From Epichloe hybrida (lineage: Eukaryota > Ascomycota > Sordariomycetes > Hypocreales > Clavicipitaceae): a stretch of 64,000 nt of DNA. The first letter of the stretch is position 1, and the number at the start of each line of letters is the position of its first letter. Below the pieces are notes generated by a model. That model ran no database searches. It was not told the DNA's origin and saw nothing but the letters and a program-made list of their open reading frames with translations. The stretch lies in NCBI GenBank assembly GCA_019022495.1, contig JAFEKR010000008.1, positions 992,001 through 1,056,000 on the forward strand. The letters are read 5' to 3'. Positions 45,001 to 57,900 of this stretch are shown here, piece by piece. The translations under genes were made by a program, and so were the position numbers.

Positions 45001-48000
45001 AGGCTAGCTAATAGCTACTAATTTAAATAAGTATAGTAAGTTTATAAATATAGATAGAGATATAGATTAATATATAGACTAACTACCTTTCTTAATCCTA
45101 GTACTTTTTAATATATATTTTTATATTAATATCTAGATTAATTATAGTTATAATTACTATAGTCCTATAAGTAAATTAGTAGTAAGATAGCTTAGCCTAG
45201 AGCTTATATAACTACTAAAATAGAGGTAAGTGCGTACTATAGTAGAAATAGAAAGAAGAGGGAAATAATAAAGAAAGAAGTCCTCCTTTATAACCTATAT
45301 AGTATAAATAGGAATTAATATTAATAGATAGGAATCATTAGTATATCTATATATAATACTAGGTCTTACCTAGGATATTATCTTTAGGATACTATAGTTA
45401 AAACACTATAATATTATAATTTATATAGTAAAATACTAATTAGTTATTAGTATAGTAAAGGGCCTTTATATTTTAGAAGCTACTAAGTATAAAGAGAAAA
45501 CCCTAGTATAGGGAATTATTAGCTCCTTATATACTACTAAGGCGTAATAGGCGTATAAGATATAGGATACTATAATAAGGTTTATAGCTATAAGCCTAAA
45601 GGAAATAATAATAGTATTATAAATTATAGCACCTAAAAAAAACTAGATAGCTTAGATATAGCTATATTACTAAAGGAATTAGTGGACTTTATAAACCTTT
45701 TTAATAAGATAAAAGCTAATAGCTTACCCTTATATAAGGGTTCCCTTAACTACTATATATAGTTATATAAGAACCCTAATAGATCTAAACTAATACTCCT
45801 ATAGGGCCTGCTATATAATATACTAAGAGATTAGTTATTAGAGGTTTACCGCTAGATTATAGACCTTATAGATAAGGGTTAGATATACGCTAGTTTCTCA
45901 TTAGCTATAGCTTCTATTCTCCTAGTTAAGAAAGTAAATAAGGGTTAGTAGTTTTATATAGACTACTATATACTTAATAAGATTATAATATAGGACTAGT
46001 ATTTACTTCCCTTAATTAAGGAGATACTACACTCCCTTTCTAAGGTATACTAGTTTATAAAGGTAAATATTTATATAGTATTTTATAAATTATAGATAGC
46101 TAAGGGCAAAGAGTATCTTACTACCTTTTACACTAGGTTTAGACTATTTAAGTAGCTTATTTACCTATTTAGCCTAGTAAGTACACTAGTAACCTTCTAG
46201 TGCTATATTAATAAATCCTTAGGGGAGGTATTAGGAGACTTTATAATAGTATACCTTAATAATATCCTAGTTTACTTTAGGGAATTAAAAAAAAACTATA
46301 TAGTAAAGGTCTAGCTAATACTAGAATACTTATAGGCTATAGGACTATATCTTAATATTAATAAATCCATATTTACTATTAAGGAGGTCTAATACCTAGG
46401 ATATATTATTATAGCTAGATACTTAATCTATTCTAATTCTATAAAGGTTATAGCTATAAAGGAATAGGTAGTACTTATAAAGCTATAAGAAGTCTAAAGT
46501 TTTTTAAGGTTTACTAACTTTTATTATAACTTTATTACAAACTTTTCTAATTTAGTAGCTTCTCTAATATACCTTACTAAGAGAAACACTCCCTTTCACT
46601 AGGGACTAGAGGAGAATAAGGCTTTTTAAAGGTTAAAAAGTGCTTTTATTATATATCTAGTCCTTATATAATAGGACTTAGATTATCCTATAGTAGTAGA
46701 AGCTAACTATTTAGGTATAGCCCTTAGTAAATATCTCTTATAGTTAGGATAAGATAGTATACTATACCTAGTAGCTTACTACTTTACTAGCCTTATAGTA
46801 TTATAAAAGAACTATATAATTTATAATAAGGAATTACTTACTATTATTTCTTATTTAAAAGTATAGTTAGTAAAGTTATAAGGTATCTCTAGCTTATTTA
46901 TAATTTATATAAACTATAAGAACTTAGAGTACTTTATAATACTAAGGCTAATATTAGAATAGTAAGCTTACTAGGTAAACATGCTTATGCTATTTAACTT
47001 CTATTTATAATATAAGCCTAGTATATAAGTATAATACTTAGATACTTTATTAAGAAAGAAGTAAGATTAAAATAAGCTATCTCTAAGATAAGGGTAAGTC
47101 CTATAGCTAATTACTATTATATAGCTATTATTACCTTTAGAGGTAAATATAAATAAACCTATTATAGCTTTACTTATATACTAAGTAGCCTTACTACTAA
47201 TTAGAGAGACCCTCTTTACTAGTTAGTATCTTTAAACCCTTTAGGACTAGGCTATTATATTAGACCTTATATATAGTATATAACTTAAGGCTATTTAGGA
47301 GGGTATTAGGAAGTTCCCCCTAGAGGTAATAATAAGGGAATAGGTAATAGATTATTTTATAAGTATATATAGTGTATTATAGTTTTAGGGTTATATATAG
47401 ATTCTAGCTTAGAAACCCCTAATAATAACCCTTATTTAATAATACTATAATTCTCTAGTTATAGGCTACCTTAGCTATAACACTATATTTTAAATTCTAT
47501 AGTAGTAGTTTTATTAGGATAGAATATTATAGGATATAGTAAGGTTTATTTATAATTATTACTATATTAGTAGCTATAAGAGTTACTAGTAACACTAGGG
47601 CTTACTAAAGCTCTTACTAATTTCTAACTAGTTTTAGTTATAGATCTTTATTAACTTTATAATAAACTTACTAGCTTTATTACCTAAGTAACCTTAATAC
47701 CTTATAGTTATTATAAATAGGCTATTAAAGTTTATATAGCTTAAGGCTATAACCTTTATAAAGATAGAAGATTATATAGAATATTTTAAAATAGTTTAGT
47801 AAAGGTTTAGGGAATTCCCTTAGTTTATTATTATAAATTAAGGCTTAGACTAGTTAGGATAATTTTAAATAATATTATATTCCTTAGTAAGGATAGAATA
47901 ACTACTTTTTATATTATATTACCCCTAAACTAATAGTAGTATAGAATAGGTAAACTAGGAGGTGTAAGCTATTTTATATATTACTATATCCTTCTTATAG

Positions 48001-48710
48001 TATAACTAGCTAAAGTACCTTACTACTTATTAATTAGTAAAAAATAATAAAACCTTATTAGTTACTAAAGTAAGCCTAAATAAATTACTTTATAGCTATA
48101 ATCTTAAACTAATTTAAACCTAGCTAAATATATAAGAGTCTATAATTATACTAAAAGGAAGGGCTATTTACTTCCTTAGCTATCTTTAAGAGAGCACTCT
48201 CTTAGCCTAGGCTATAATAGCTTATATATAGTAATAGTAATAGGATATAATATTAGTATTTAGATACTTAGTAAAGTATTTCTAGGTTAGGGATAAGGTA
48301 TAGCTATTACTTAGAAATATAAAGATAAACTATCCCTTAAGGAAACTTAACTAGGTAGTAGTAAAGTATATAATTCTAGAAGTGCTATCTTTACTTATAG
48401 TCTAACTTAATATACTAAAAGGTATTTATTTAGTTTTTTATATAAACCTTATTAAATATACTATAAAAAACTTACTTCTAAGCTAATAACTATAGGACTT
48501 ATAACTAGGTTCTAAATAAGTCCTAGTAAAGGGTAATAATAAACTTATTAAGGAATATTAAGTAAAATAAATCCTAGTAGCCTAGAATATACTAGGTTAA
48601 GGAAAATAATAGAATATTTTAGTTAAGTAAGTAAGATACTTCTAACTAATATAGAAGTTACTAGAAAGTATAGAAAAGATATAAGTACTAGATAAATTTA
48701 AAGTAAAATA
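45001..48710 (+). pseudogene. TE3 pol remnant (protease, RT, RNase H, integrase, chromodomain)
   Basis: RT at about 45950-46400: FYIDYYILNKI, YLLPLIKEILHSL, FKQLIYLFSL, YLNNILVYF (catalytic DD changed to NN), then RNase H to about 46950. The integrase core at about 47630-47960 reads FINFIINLLALLPKQP, INRLLKFIQL and YYPQTNSSIEQVNQE, matching the D, D-E spacing of Gypsy integrases. A chromodomain-like end (EYQVKQILVAQ, ILVKQVRYF) lies near 48560-48700. Single phase, RIP stops only. Confidence 0.85.
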
Positions 48711-49984
48711 AGGTAATATATAACTTAATAATAGACTAAATTAATTTTAAAAGACTTATATATCTATAAAGGCTCCTATAAGTGCCTAAGGCGCTAGACT
48801 ACTATTCTTTTCTATTACTACTTAGTAATAATAATTATTCTCTAAGTTATTATTTATAGTAGCCTTAGTATTATCTTTAGAAGGCTTTAGTAAAGGTATA
48901 ATAAGTCTCTTACCTAGTTTACCTTAGATATAACCTAGATTTTAAATAAAGTAAGTAAGGTTAGTATAAGGTATATAAAAGAAAGGAAGTACTATAGAAG
49001 CCCTAGGGGGAGGGTAGTAAGTAAGAGAAGGCTTAGTATAAGATAAAGGTATATTATTTCTAGCTAGGGGTTAGCTAGCTTTAGATACTCTAGGAGTATA
49101 ATTATAAGGTAAATCTAATATAAGAAGGAGATATAAATATTATTAATAGTAATAAGATAAAGATTTATTACTTAATTTAATAATTTAAGAATATTACTAG
49201 GCTTTATCCTAATAGTAAGGTATTAGAGCTTAGAGAAGTATATTAGACTATTTATATATCTCCTTATATATTATAGTTAACTTACTAATAACTTATTAGT
49301 TTTATTAGAATAAAATACTTATAGCTTACTATATATAGTAAGCTATACTGTAGTTACCTAAAGGGCTAGTGCTAATAAAAGAGGTAATATTAAGACTAGT
49401 TATATTTATTATAATAGTATTAGTAGTAAGAGATACCCTAAGGGCTAACTAAATAGAAGCTAGGTTAAATTAAGCCTAGTTAAGGAGGGAGTTTTACTAA
49501 TTAATAAGTTAGTAATACTTTTAAGATAGGATAAGTATTTTATTTTTTATTTTTATAGTCTTTAGGACCCTAGGTTTAATAATATATATACCTAAGGTAA
49601 TTTTTACCTTAATATCCTTTAATATATAATAGAGATATAGGTTAGTAAATAAGTACCTAGTATACTAAATATAGGTTTAATATTACCTTTAATATAAAGG
49701 ATATAACTCTTTAGACTTAAGTAAACTATATTCTAGTATACTAGTAGTAAGAGCTTATTTTATATATAGCCTATAAGGGCGCTAAACTACCTTAGAAGTA
49801 ATATATTATTTATTATTAAAGTTTCCTTCTATAAGGAACTTACTAATAAAATAGGCTAAGAATACTTTAGGAGTAACTAGAGATAAAGGGGGGTTATATA
49901 GATTATAGAAGTAATAAGGTATATTTAATAAGGGAATAATTATTTAAGAAAGTAAGATAAGTAAGATAAGGGAAAAGGTATTAT
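48711..49984 (+). other. TE3 post-pol region, possibly a degraded extra frame
   Basis: About 1.3 kb downstream of the chromodomain. The plus strand can be read with RIP stops (IEARLNQAQLRREFYQL near 49460), suggesting a second product of unknown function or an extended pol tail. Confidence 0.3.
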
Positions 49985-51712
49985 CAGGGAAAGCGGAGCT
50001 TTGCCTGAGATTTGCGTCATAGCAAGGCGAAGGCAAGAGGGTAAAGCGAAGCTTCCCGCTTTCCCTTTATTAAAATGAGGTTATCCTATGGAGACGTCTC
50101 TTCTAATTGGTTAGACACGAAATACTCTTCGGCGACTAGTCAAGAAATTTTTTTCTGCCTCTCTTAACCGCCTAAGCTAGGGGGGGGGGTCAATTAGATC
50201 GTCAATCAGATTGTCAATCAAATTGTTAATTAAATCATCAGTCAAATCATCAGTCAAATCGTCAGTCAAATCATCAGTCAAATCATCAGTCAGAAAGTCA
50301 GTCAAATCGTCAAATCGTCAAATCGGTCAAATCAGTTAAATTAGTCAAATCGGTCAAATCGGTCAGAAAGTCAGTCAAATCATTAATTAGATTATTAATT
50401 AAATTGTCAATTAAATCGTTAGTTAAATCGTTAGTCAAATCGTCAATTAGATTGTCAGTCAAATCGTCAGTCAAATCATCAGTCAAATCATCAGTCAAAT
50501 CGTCAATCAAATCATCAGTCAGAAAGTCAGTCAAATCGTCAAATCGTCAAATCGGTCAAATCGGTCAAATCGGTCAGAAAGTCAGTCAAATCATCAATTA
50601 GATCATTAATTAAATCGTCAATCAAATCATTAATTAGATCATTAATCAGATTATCAATCAGATTGTCAATCAAATCGTCAATCGAATTGTCAATCAAATC
50701 GTCAATCAAATTGTCAGTCAAATCGTCAGTCAAATCGTCAATTAGATTGTCAATCAAATCGTTAGTCAAATCGTTAGTCAAATCGTTAGTCAAATCGTTA
50801 GTCAAATCGTTAGTCAAATCGTTAGTCAAATCGTTAATTAGATCGTTAATCAAATCGTCAATCAAATCGTCAATCAAATCGTTAATCAAATCATCAGTTA
50901 GAAAGTCAGTCAAATCGTCAGTCAAATCGTCAATCAAATCGTCAATCAAATTATTAGTTAGAAAGTTAGTCAAATCGTCAGTCAAATCGTCAATTAGATT
51001 GTCAATCAAATCGTCAATTAAATCATCAGTCAGAAAGTCAGTCAAATCGTCAGTCAAATCGTCAGTCAAATCGTCAGTCAAATCGTCAGTCAAATCGTCA
51101 GTCAAATCGTCAGTCAAATCGTCAATTAGATCGTCAGTCAAATCGTTAGTCAAATCGTCAGTCAGAAAGTCAGTCAAATCGTCAGTCAAATCGTCAATCA
51201 AATCGTCAGTTAAATCGTCAATCAAATTGTCAATCAAATCATCAGTCAGAAAGTTAGTCAAATTGTCAGTCAAATCGTCAATTAGATTGTCAATCAAATC
51301 GTTAGTCAAATCGTCAGTCAAATCGTCAGTCAAATTGTCAGTTAAATTGTCAATCAAATCGTCAATCAAATTATCAGTCAAATCGTCAGTCAAATCGTCA
51401 GTCAAATCGTCAGTCAAATCGTCAGTTAAATCGTCAATCAAATCGTCAATTAAATCATCAGTCAGAAAGTCAGTCAAATCGTCAGTCAAATCGTCAATCA
51501 AATCGTCAATCAAATCATCAGTCAGAAAGTCAGTCAAATCGTCAAATCGTCAAATCGGTCAAATCAGTCAGAAAGTCAGTCAAATTATCAATTAAATCAT
51601 CAATTAGATCGTCAATTAGATTGTTAATCAGATTATTATTAAATTATTAGTTAGATAGAAAAAAAACAGAAGTGGATAATAGTTAGCCCGGGCGGATACC
51701 GAGCTTTCCCTG
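49985..51712. mobile_element. GC-richer insertion with internal minisatellite, class unknown
   Basis: A non-RIPed block inside TE3. The ends carry a short inverted match, CAGGGAAAGC (49985-49994) and GCTTTCCCTG (51703-51712), but I find no target duplication. Clean sequence also continues to about 51755. The left part contains an 11-bp hairpin arm pair (49986-49996 with 50056-50066), then unique sequence, a run of ten G (50180-50189) and a 1.47-kb 12-bp repeat array. No enzyme is encoded. It could be a non-autonomous DNA element or a captured genomic fragment. Confidence 0.5.
50190..51655. repeat. 12-bp minisatellite (GTCAGTCAAATC and variants)
   Basis: About 120 units of GTC-A(A/G)T-CAAATC with unit types GTCAATCAAATC, GTCAGTCAAATC, GTTAGTCAAATC and ATCAGTCAGAAA. 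Higher-order blocks end in GTCAAATCGTCAAATCGGTC (near 50305, 50540 and 51540). Because 12 is divisible by 3 and the unit lacks stops, it is open on both strands over 300 codons. These frames are a by-product of the repeat. CpA is abundant and unmutated. Confidence 0.9.
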
Positions 51713-52149
51713 CGCCTATGATGCCGATAAATTCGGGCAGCCATAAGGGTCTTGTAAAATTATAATAATAGAGGGATAGTATTATATAAGGGAGGTAAGA
51801 TATAATAAGGAACCTAGTAAGATATTTATATATAGTTTTAGACTTATACTAGATAATTAATAAACTAGTAGGGGTAGCGCTAGAGACTATAATAATAAAG
51901 GGTTAGTAGGGTAAGCATACTACACATGCCTATATTAGATAAATTATAAATAGGTAAGGTAAGTAAGGCTAGATATTAAAATAAATAATAGGTTAGTAAG
52001 GTAAACGCGTTATATATATTATATTAATAAATATAGTAGTAAGGGTTACTACTTTATATTATTAAGGCAAATGTATTATATATCTAATAGTAAAAGATAA
52101 GGAATATTATAGAAAGAGGACTTATAAGGTAAGACTAAGTAAGGGTATA
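51713..52149 (+). other. TE3 3' untranslated region, no gene seen
   Basis: A short clean flank to about 51755 is followed by RIPed TA-rich sequence with repeated GGGTTAGTAGGGTAAG-like phrases (near 51900 and 51995), leading to the TE3 3' LTR. Confidence 0.45.
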
Positions 52150-52345
52150 TATAAGGGCTTAGGCTTTACCTAAGTATTTTCTATATAGTAAGGAAAGTAA
52201 GGGCCTATAGGGAGAGCTAAGGGGGTATAAGGGGTACTACTAGGGATAGCCTCTTCTCCTTTCTTTTCCTTTCCCCTTTTTTCCTTAAGTCTCTTAATAT
52301 TATATTAACGCCCTATTGCAGCCGCCTAAGGGCTAGTCTATAACA
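52150..52345 (+). repeat. 3' LTR of TE3 (196 bp)
   Basis: RIPed start (TATAAGGGCTTAGGCTTTAC) and clean outer end (CTATTGCAGCCGCCTAAGG, TCTATAACA), followed by the GCTAG duplication. Confidence 0.9.
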
Positions 52346-52949
52346 GCTAGCACTATTTAATATAAGGGTAAAATATTTAATAATTTACCCTAAGCTATTA
52401 TTAAAATAAAACTAGAAGAATATAGTAAAAGTAAAGGTAATACTAGAAAGTATAAGTAAGAATAAGATCCTATACTAAGGAATTTTATATAAACTAGTTA
52501 TAGTAAAGGATAGTATAAGCTATATAAGGGTTTACTAAGTTAGCTACTATATTACTAATACTAGAGAAGGAATACTTCTAGGAATAAACTAAACCTAAGA
52601 GTATAAACCTATAATAATAAATTAGAAGTAAGGTTTTTAAAGGTTTTTAATAACTAAAGAATATATTATATTTACCTTAGGTAAGTAATAACTATATAAA
52701 GTAGTAAAGTAGTCTTTAATTATACTATTACTAGTATTACTAAAAGTTAAAGTAATTAAGCCTAAAATAAAAAAGAGAGATACTAATAAAGTTTTACTAA
52801 TAAATAATATAGTAAGTAATAACCTAAATTATAATATAATTATAGTAATAATAAAAAGTAATATCTAACCCCTTAAGAAAAAGAAACTAAGAAGTATAAT
52901 AGCACTTTAAGTAGTGTTTTATAAGGAGTTAGTAGTATTTATATAAGAA
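52346..52949 (+). pseudogene. Gypsy B protease region remnant
   Basis: Colinear with 29370-29975 of copy A. The protease phrase around CTAGCACTATTTAATA reads ALFNI-type, with Gly and Asp codons lost. It ends at the AAGAA duplication of Gypsy C. Confidence 0.75.
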
Positions 52950-53216
52950 TGTTACGACTGTGTTAAGAGAGATATAAACGGAGTGAAGGCTAAGACTCTT
53001 GTTTATAGCTAGAGAGCTACTACTTAGGGGTAAGTATATAAAGGTCTTAAACTCTAACCTCCTATATCTCTTATAAGTAATCCTTATCTAAATACCCTAC
53101 TACATATACATAGCTATCTAGTAGCTACTTAGTTATCTATATAAGCTAAGGCTTATCTAAGGGCTTTATTATATAACTATCCTATCTATAACTCCCTAGC
53201 CTCTATACTCCTAATA
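52950..53216 (-). repeat. LTR of Gypsy C, left (267 bp)
   Basis: Clean outer start (TGTTACGACTGTG, AAACGGAGTGAAGG) and RIPed inner end (TATACTCCTAATA). Confidence 0.9.
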
Positions 53217-54950
53217 TACTACCCCCCTAATATATAATTATCCTTAATTAAAAAAAGCTACTTAGCTAGTATGTGTTTACTATATATAACCTATAGTAAT
53301 ATCTATATTACTAGCTATACTATTAGTGTGTAGTATTATGTTTATTTAAGTAATAAGCTAGATATTATAAGGACCTAGGCAGTCCTTCTTATAACTACTA
53401 GGTTATAGGTAGCTACTTACTTACTACTTTATTACCTCTAATATATATGCCTCTATCTAGTAAGTTATTAGCGCTAAGTAGGTAAACTACTAGTATTAAG
53501 CTTTATAATTAGGTTAAAAAGGATAGGGTAATATACGCTATTTAAAATAAATAACTTCTTATCTAATATTAGGGATATTATATTAATCTTACTAGGAGTT
53601 CATAGCTAGCATGCGTATTTACTAGTAGTAGCTATAACTATAAATATTATAATTTCTAGATTAGTTATATATAGTATATAGATTACTTAGGGGTCTAGGG
53701 CTAATATAAAAGAGGCTTACTTTCCCTTATTTTTATATACTTTTTTTCCTTCTATATCCTCCCTTAGTATTATAAGTTACCCTTACCTATAAGCTAGTAG
53801 CTTTATAGCTTCTCTTATAGTAGTTACTAATATCCTTTAGTGTTACTTTACTATTTATACTTATCCTTATCTAAATTCTCTAAATTCTCTTAAATACTAA
53901 AATATTAGTTACTTACCTTCTAACTATATATTTCTTATAGTATTACTACTAACTTACTAGTAGTTAATAATATCTTTAATATAAGTAATTACTTTACTAC
54001 TACTACCTCCCTCTAGTATAAAGACTTTTATAATATCCCCTTTAAAGTCTCTTAGTAAGAAATATTTAGCTTCTAAAATTTCTATATAAGTATAATATTT
54101 ATATCCCCCCTAGTGTGTACCTTACTAACTTATAGCTAGTAGCACTAGTAGAATAAAAATTCCTTATATACACTATATATAGTAAGTAGTAATATAGGCT
54201 ATTATACCTAAAGATAGTAATAGCGTAAAGCTATAATATCTTATAGAGAGTAAATCTATCCTAATATAATATACTAATTCTCTAAGTATAACTTTACTAC
54301 TATCTTACTATAGGTTATTACTAACTTATATAAGTAACTTAATAAAATACATATATTATTTACAAAATAATAAAGACTATTCTAGGGTATATTCTTCTTT
54401 TTCTTACTACTAATATATATACTAATATACTACTAGTATCTAATATATATAAAACATAAACTTTATAATATACTCTTATTTACTAAAAATACTAATAAGC
54501 ATAGTTAGGTAAGGCAAGTATAGCTTATAGTAAAAGTTATGCGTAAGGCTAATACTAATAAATAAGTTACTATATTACTACTAAATAAGACTATTAATCT
54601 AGAAGTCTAGATTAATATTTCTAATAGCTTATGTTTTATTACGTAAAACCTTCTATTTATATATACTCCTTACGCTCTAGCTTATAGCTTTACTAACTTA
54701 CTAGTAGCTTACTACTAATATATCTACACTTCCTACTTATATTAAGCCACTAGACTTTCCTAGTAAGCTTTATATATATATATATAGAGAGGGGGATTCT
54801 TTTAATAATAAGGATAGCACTAGTAAGACTACTAAGGGCTAGGTAGGTGACGTATTAATAAAGTAATTAGTGCGAAGTAACTATAAGTTAGGTTATCTAA
54901 GAAATTATTTAGAATTTTTTATATATTACCACTACTATCTAAACTTTATT
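53217..54950 (+). other. Gypsy C post-pol region with the same candidate antisense frame
   Basis: Colinear with 14160-16030 of copy D and more decayed. Phrases such as NFLSNIRDI remain on the plus strand. No sense-strand domain is seen. Confidence 0.3.
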
Positions 54951-57900
54951 AAATACGCCTCTATATCCATAAACTAGCTACTTAGTTACTACTTATAATC
55001 CTTAATAATATCTATTATAACAAAATCTCTTTTTTTCACCTAAGAATTCTCTAAAGCATTATAGCCCTTCTATTTAACTAGGTACTTCTAATATCTCCTA
55101 TTATAATAATATAATATAATTCTTTTAACTTTAAACTCCTGTTTATTATCCATAATATTCTCTTATAGTAAGAATATATCTTTTATGCTAGATAGGTCCC
55201 CTATTAATAGTTTAAGGTTAGTAATGTTAAAAATATTATATAGATATATTCTAGGTAGTAGCCTTAATTAATATATAAGTCCGTAGGTACTAATTACCTT
55301 TTTGATTTTATAAGGGCCTAGGTACTTTATACTTAGCTTTCTACTAGGCTACTATAAGTTAATATTCTTTATAAATAATAAAATATAGTTACTTACTTTA
55401 AACTTTATTAGGGTTTACTTCTTATTATAATACTTTATATACTAGACTTATAAGTTACTTAGAAGCTACTTTATTACTATATATCTATCTTTTAGTGTAA
55501 TAGTATAAGTTTTTACCTAGTTATTTACTATAGGAATATTTATAACTACTTACTATAGTCCCCTAGGGTTATAGCCTTATAGCGCCTTAGCTAGGGTATA
55601 GCTATAAGTTAAATAAATACTTATATTATATATAAACTATACTATTAAAAGGTTATTAGCCTAATTAGTTTAGTTAAAGTAAGTAAAGGCTCTTAAATAA
55701 TACTTTAAAACTTAGTTTAAATATTTTATTTAACTATCTATTTACAAGTAAAACACGGTGCTTAGTTACTACTTAGTTATAATAAGATAGCAGAAGGTTA
55801 TTTAAAACCCGCTAGTAAAAGTTAAACAATGGTTTATAATAATACCCTTAGGAGTGCTATAATCCCTAAAAATATATTCTAAGAATATAGTAGCTAACCT
55901 ATTACTAGTTATGTGTGTTAAAATAGGGATATAAATACTATATTTTATAAAATAGTTTATAATAACTAAGATTATATTATAAGTCTAGTTTATATCTTTC
56001 ATAGGTAGTAGCCTTATAATAAAGTCTATTAATAATTCTTAAAAAGGCTAATTAAGCACTAGTAGTGCTACTAGCTTACTATAGGGTTTATAGTACCTTA
56101 GCTTTAAAGTTTAATAGCTTATATAAGTTTATATATATAACTTAGTATCTTTCTTTATTAATAGCTAGTAGTACTAGTTTATAATTTAGTAAAGAGTCTT
56201 ACTAACTCCTTAGTAGCCTACTACTAGGTTATTATAAGTAAGTATTAAAACTTCCTTTCTTATACTTACTAGAATAAAAACTTTATTCTTAAATATTAAT
56301 AGCTTAGAGGGCCTAATAGACTATATCTATAATGCTTTTAGGTTACTACTTTTAAGTAGCTTTCTCTAACCTATAGTAAAGTTATTACCTTACTATACTT
56401 AAAATAATATAACTTAAATTAAAGTCTTTAATTCTATATACTTAGGATAAGTATTATATATAAACTTAGAAGAGGTTTACTAAACTACTTATATTCTTAC
56501 TATAATACTACTATAAGTAGCTAGCTTATAGTATACTTTTAGACTTATAAATAAATTATAGCTAAGTAGTATTTTAAGGGGGCGCCTATATTACTTACTA
56601 ACTACTAACTTAGCTAGACTCCTAACCTATAGGCTTACTAGACTTATAGAAATATTAAATAATATAAATAAGGTATAACCTTACTACTTATAATTAGTAA
56701 ACTTAGTTAGTGTATTACTTATAGGCTTTATAAGACTATTAAGTTCCTTAATAATATAATTAAGTTATATTTTCTTAAAACTCTAGAGGCTAGAATAGCC
56801 CTTATAGCGCTCTTATAATAAACTATTAACTATACTAAGTAATATAACCTTAGGGCCTATAACTACACTATTATACATATAGTACCTTTACTACTTAGTA
56901 TTTATAAACTTAGCTAAGAAGTTAGGTAGCTATAAGGATATAGCCTTTGCCCTATGCTCCTTACTAATATAATTTACTCTTCTTAATAAGGTATTAGTAA
57001 GGTTTAGCTTACTTATATAATATTTAATCCTAAAATTAAATAAATAGAGCTTATCTAATACTATTACTTACTTACTAGATAGCTTTAGCTTTATAGCTAG
57101 GTACTTATAATTAAGGTAGTTTATTATAACTATAATCTAGTAAGTTAAATATATAAGGTAATATCTCTAGGCCTAAAACACCTCTTAAATTACTAATAAC
57201 TTAGTATCTAGGGTTAAGTAGCAAAGCTTAATATTAGTTAACTTCCTTAAAAAATATACTACTAAGTGCTAGCTACCTAGCACTAATATTATAAGTATAG
57301 CTTTAATTATATAACTAGATATATTTATCTTTACTCTTAGTAAATAAAGTAAGTTAAAGTGCACTAAGATTAGTACCTCCTAAAACTTCTTTTAGAGTTC
57401 TCTAAACACTATAAGTTTACTAGGCTCTAGCTTAAACTCTACTAGTTAAACACCCTTTAGATAGTTTATTAGTAAGACTACTACCTTACTATACTATTTT
57501 ATAAAGTATTAGTAAAACCCTATAAACCTAAGGAATAATTAAATATTAAATACACTATAGGGTATTAGCTAGGTTATAAAAGCTTTAACCCTTAATGGTT
57601 TTATCTTAATACCTTTTTTAGATATAATAAACCCTAGGAATTTTACTTATAATACTAAAAATTAGCACTTCTTAAGGTTAATATAAAGATCCATGTCTTA
57701 AAGTTACTCTAGCACCCTTTTAATATACTCTGTGTGTCTTATAGGGTCACTACTATATATTAGGATATTATTAAGGTAGATAATATAGAATTTATCTATA
57801 AGTCCCTTAAGAGTGTTATTAATATATTCCTAAAAAGTAGCTAGCGTGTTTACTAATCTAAATAGTATTATAAGGTACTTAAAGTGCTTATAGTAGTAAT

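Larger units (their letters stand above)
26984..52345 (+). mobile_element. Ty3/Gypsy element TE3 (about 7.1 kb without nested insertions)
   Basis: A second Gypsy family with 196-bp LTRs (26984-27179, 52150-52345) and target duplication GCTAG (26979-26983, 52346-52350). Coding order on the plus strand: gag (from 43773), protease, RT, RNase H, integrase and chromodomain (to about 48710). It hosts TE4 just inside its 5' LTR and a GC-richer minisatellite insertion near its 3' end. Confidence 0.9.

Noticed and set aside
50539..51595. Long open frames (over 300 codons) on both strands with repeated DDLTD or SSVKS units
   Set aside because: They follow from a stop-free 12-bp unit. Both strands are open over the same array, there is no promoter or unique domain, and the units are degenerate.
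50190..51655. CRISPR-like array
   Set aside because: The repeats are contiguous 12-mers without unique spacers, in a eukaryotic transposon context.
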